The position numbers and the translations under genes were made by a program. 64,000 bases of DNA from Channa striata (Eukaryota; Chordata; Actinopteri; Anabantiformes; Channidae), in contig CM065171.1 in NCBI GenBank assembly GCA_033026295.1, positions 1,364,001 to 1,428,000 of the forward strand, given 5' to 3'. The notes under the pieces are model-generated. The model was not told the origin of the DNA and ran no database searches. It saw only the letters and a list, made by a program, of their open reading frames with translations. This document shows positions 62,481 to 64,000 of this stretch, one piece after another. Position 1 is the first letter of the stretch. Every line of letters starts with the position of its first letter.

Positions 62481-63448
62481 AACAGTCAGAGCCACAAAAC
62501 ATCTTTGAGTCTAACTGCTAATGAAGTCCTGGTAATAAATGACTACGGACATCTCTAATTAACCAAAACCCTCTGCTGAATCCAGTCCATATTTTCACTA
62601 GCATCATACACAAGCTGCCTGAGGCCAAGACCTACTATTATGGAACACCGTGGTGTGGTGGTAATGAGGTTATGTAGCCCAGGTAGCTGGGCTCCAAGCA
62701 GCAGTATTAATAGAAGCTCTCATACAGCTCATGTAACTGTCCTCAGGTGGCTGGAATCTCTACATTGTAGCGTGATTTAACACCGTGTCCACATAGAAGT
62801 TAGACTCCTACTCTAACAATTTTACAAAATAGAATTCCACACATATAAATGCATTACAAACAGATCATCTCTTAGAATCCAAAGATAATCCAGGCTGAAG
62901 GAAATACAGTTTTCTGTCTGAACCTCAGCAGATGCTTTGACCCCCCCCCCCGAGAGCTGCGTGTCCTTTTTTGCCATTGTTGGCTAATGCGCAGCATGCA
63001 GTCATCATCACTAATTGAATTGTACAAGAGAAAATACACGAGGGAAACGAGGGAATAAGGAAAAAGGGAAAAAGGAAGAGTTAAAATAACAGCACACGAA
63101 AATAGGCTTTCAGAGGAAGCCAGCACTTACTTACTATGGAGCCTACCAGAGAGACGGGGGTGGCAGTAGACTGAGGAAGGCACGAGAAGAAAAAGTGAAA
63201 AGAAAGAAATATGGTGCGATTGCTGCAGTGGTTTAGTATAACATACAATCTTTTTAGTACATTCTTTTATGAATAAAGATAATACATCAAACTAGTGGGA
63301 GTTGCTGTGTTACAACACCATATGTAAAGAATTTCATTTTAACTTTAAATGGGGAGACATGGACCACACGTTCCTTTGTGGAATCCGGTCTTGCCCAAAT
63401 GTTACTGCATTGAAACAGGAAGGCCACAGTGTTTAAGACAAAAAGTTG

Positions 63449-63531
63449 AGACTTAGTCTACTACTTAGGTTTTACCTGTCAAGACTATTTGTCAAACAAT
63501 GACAAAATATGATGACCAGCTGTCTATGGGA
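63449..63531 (+). repeat. 83-base perfect direct repeat, copy 1
   Basis: Begins AGACTTAGTCTACTACTTAG and ends GACCAGCTGTCTATGGGA. I aligned it by eye to 63806-63888 and saw no mismatch. Confidence 0.9.
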
Positions 63532-63537
63532 ACAAAC

Positions 63538-63580
63538 AAGCAATAAAATCTGAGATAAGGAGAAAAACATTGTAAAGTAA
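63538..63580. repeat. Second copy of the GCAATAAAATCT...GGAGAAAAACAT repeat
   Basis: GCAATAAAATCTGAGATAAG followed by GAGAAAAACATTGTAAAGTA is nearly the same as 55072-55110. It sits just after copy 1 of the 83-base duplication. Confidence 0.65.
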
Positions 63581-63805
63581 ATTTGTGGTTTCAGATTCAA
63601 CAAGGTGCTTGAAACAGATTTTTTGTAGATCCATGAAAAAATGCAGGTCCAGGTTGTTTTTTCCCAAAGATGGAAGGTGATTGATTCTGTTTTCAGCAGT
63701 AGTAGTTAAATTAACATGTGCACTGGAAACCAGTCTTTAACTTTGAATCATGGCATTATTTAGCTGTAGGTTGACTGGTCAAACAAAAATCTGGTCATAA
63801 AGAAC

Positions 63806-63888
63806 AGACTTAGTCTACTACTTAGGTTTTACCTGTCAAGACTATTTGTCAAACAATGACAAAATATGATGACCAGCTGTCTATGGGA
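63806..63888 (+). repeat. 83-base perfect direct repeat, copy 2
   Basis: Identical to 63449-63531, offset by 357 bases. Flanks differ on both sides (GTTG versus AAAC on the left, ACAAAC versus GAAGGG on the right). Confidence 0.9.
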
Positions 63889-64000
63889 GAAGGGCAGTTT
63901 TATTACAGCACCAGCAGAGGCTGGAACCAGAGATTCAAGGATGGATCCTTTCATGCTGTTTACACAACATTAGGACTCCACTATCTTAATGTTACAGCAA

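Larger units (their letters stand above)
40737..64000 (-). other. Presumed first intron or 5' flank of the ADAMTSL3-like gene
   Basis: Upstream of the candidate linker exon I found no convincing signal-peptide exon or promoter. Named contents are listed separately. Stretches 40737-44541, 46101-47459, 47487-49999, 50161-51278, 56036-57695, 57746-61039, 61193-62332 and 62481-63448 show nothing recognisable beyond short simple repeats. No open frame here resembles a known protein apart from transposon fragments. Confidence 0.45.

Noticed and set aside
62872..63126. Minus frame with a hydrophobic start (MLASSESLFSCAVILTLPFS), considered as the missing signal-peptide exon
   Set aside because: No following donor or downstream similarity to ADAMTSL3, and the hydrophobic stretch is typical of chance AT-rich frames.
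63420..63900. Direct repeats considered as a CRISPR array
   Set aside because: Only two 83-base copies in a vertebrate genome; no regular short repeat and spacer pattern.

Overview
This window is vertebrate genomic DNA, most probably from a teleost fish and plausibly a percomorph. It has no operons, ribosome binding sites or dense ORFs. It has split coding exons with GT-AG junctions, very long introns, many (CA)n and (AT)n microsatellites, and the usual teleost repeats: L2-type LINEs, tRNA-derived SINEs, Tc1-like transposons and Ty3/gypsy remnants. Almost every open frame longer than 60 codons is chance, a microsatellite translation or a transposable-element relic.

The one host gene I can support is on the minus strand. 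It is the N-terminal part of an ADAMTS-like secreted matrix protein, best matched to ADAMTSL3 (punctin-2). In transcription order the exons are 40736-40635 (candidate linker exon), 31504-31377 (start of the first thrombospondin type 1 repeat), 20075-20030 (46-base end of that repeat), 16720-16484 (cysteine-rich module) and 1476-1350 (end of the cysteine-rich module and entry to the spacer). Their phases chain without a break (0-0, 0-2, 2-0, 0-0, 0-1), giving 640 coding bases with no stop. The signal-peptide exon was not found and should lie above 40737, inside or beyond the window. The spacer, later TSP1 repeats, Ig domains and PLAC domain lie beyond base 1.

Layout. 1-1349: intron with a LINE 3' fragment. 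1477-16483: intron with a Tc1 relic, SINEs, a LINE RT fragment and a rearranged gypsy pol. 16721-20029: short intron without a recognised element. 20076-31376: intron with a nearly full-length but broken L2-type LINE, a LINE endonuclease fragment next to a tRNA-like SINE head, a possible solo LTR and large microsatellites. 31505-40634: intron with a SINE and two Tc1-type remnants. 40737-64000: presumed 5' intron or upstream DNA with two odd inverted pairings of one R2-annotated LINE family, another Tc1 relic, a long AT array, several SINEs and a perfect 83-base direct duplication.

I found no convincing new system. The most unusual structures are the head-to-head LINE pair at 51.9-53.4 kb, the tail-to-tail LINE ends at 45.0-45.2 kb, and the 83-base duplication near the end. 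Family names come from protein motifs recalled without a database search.
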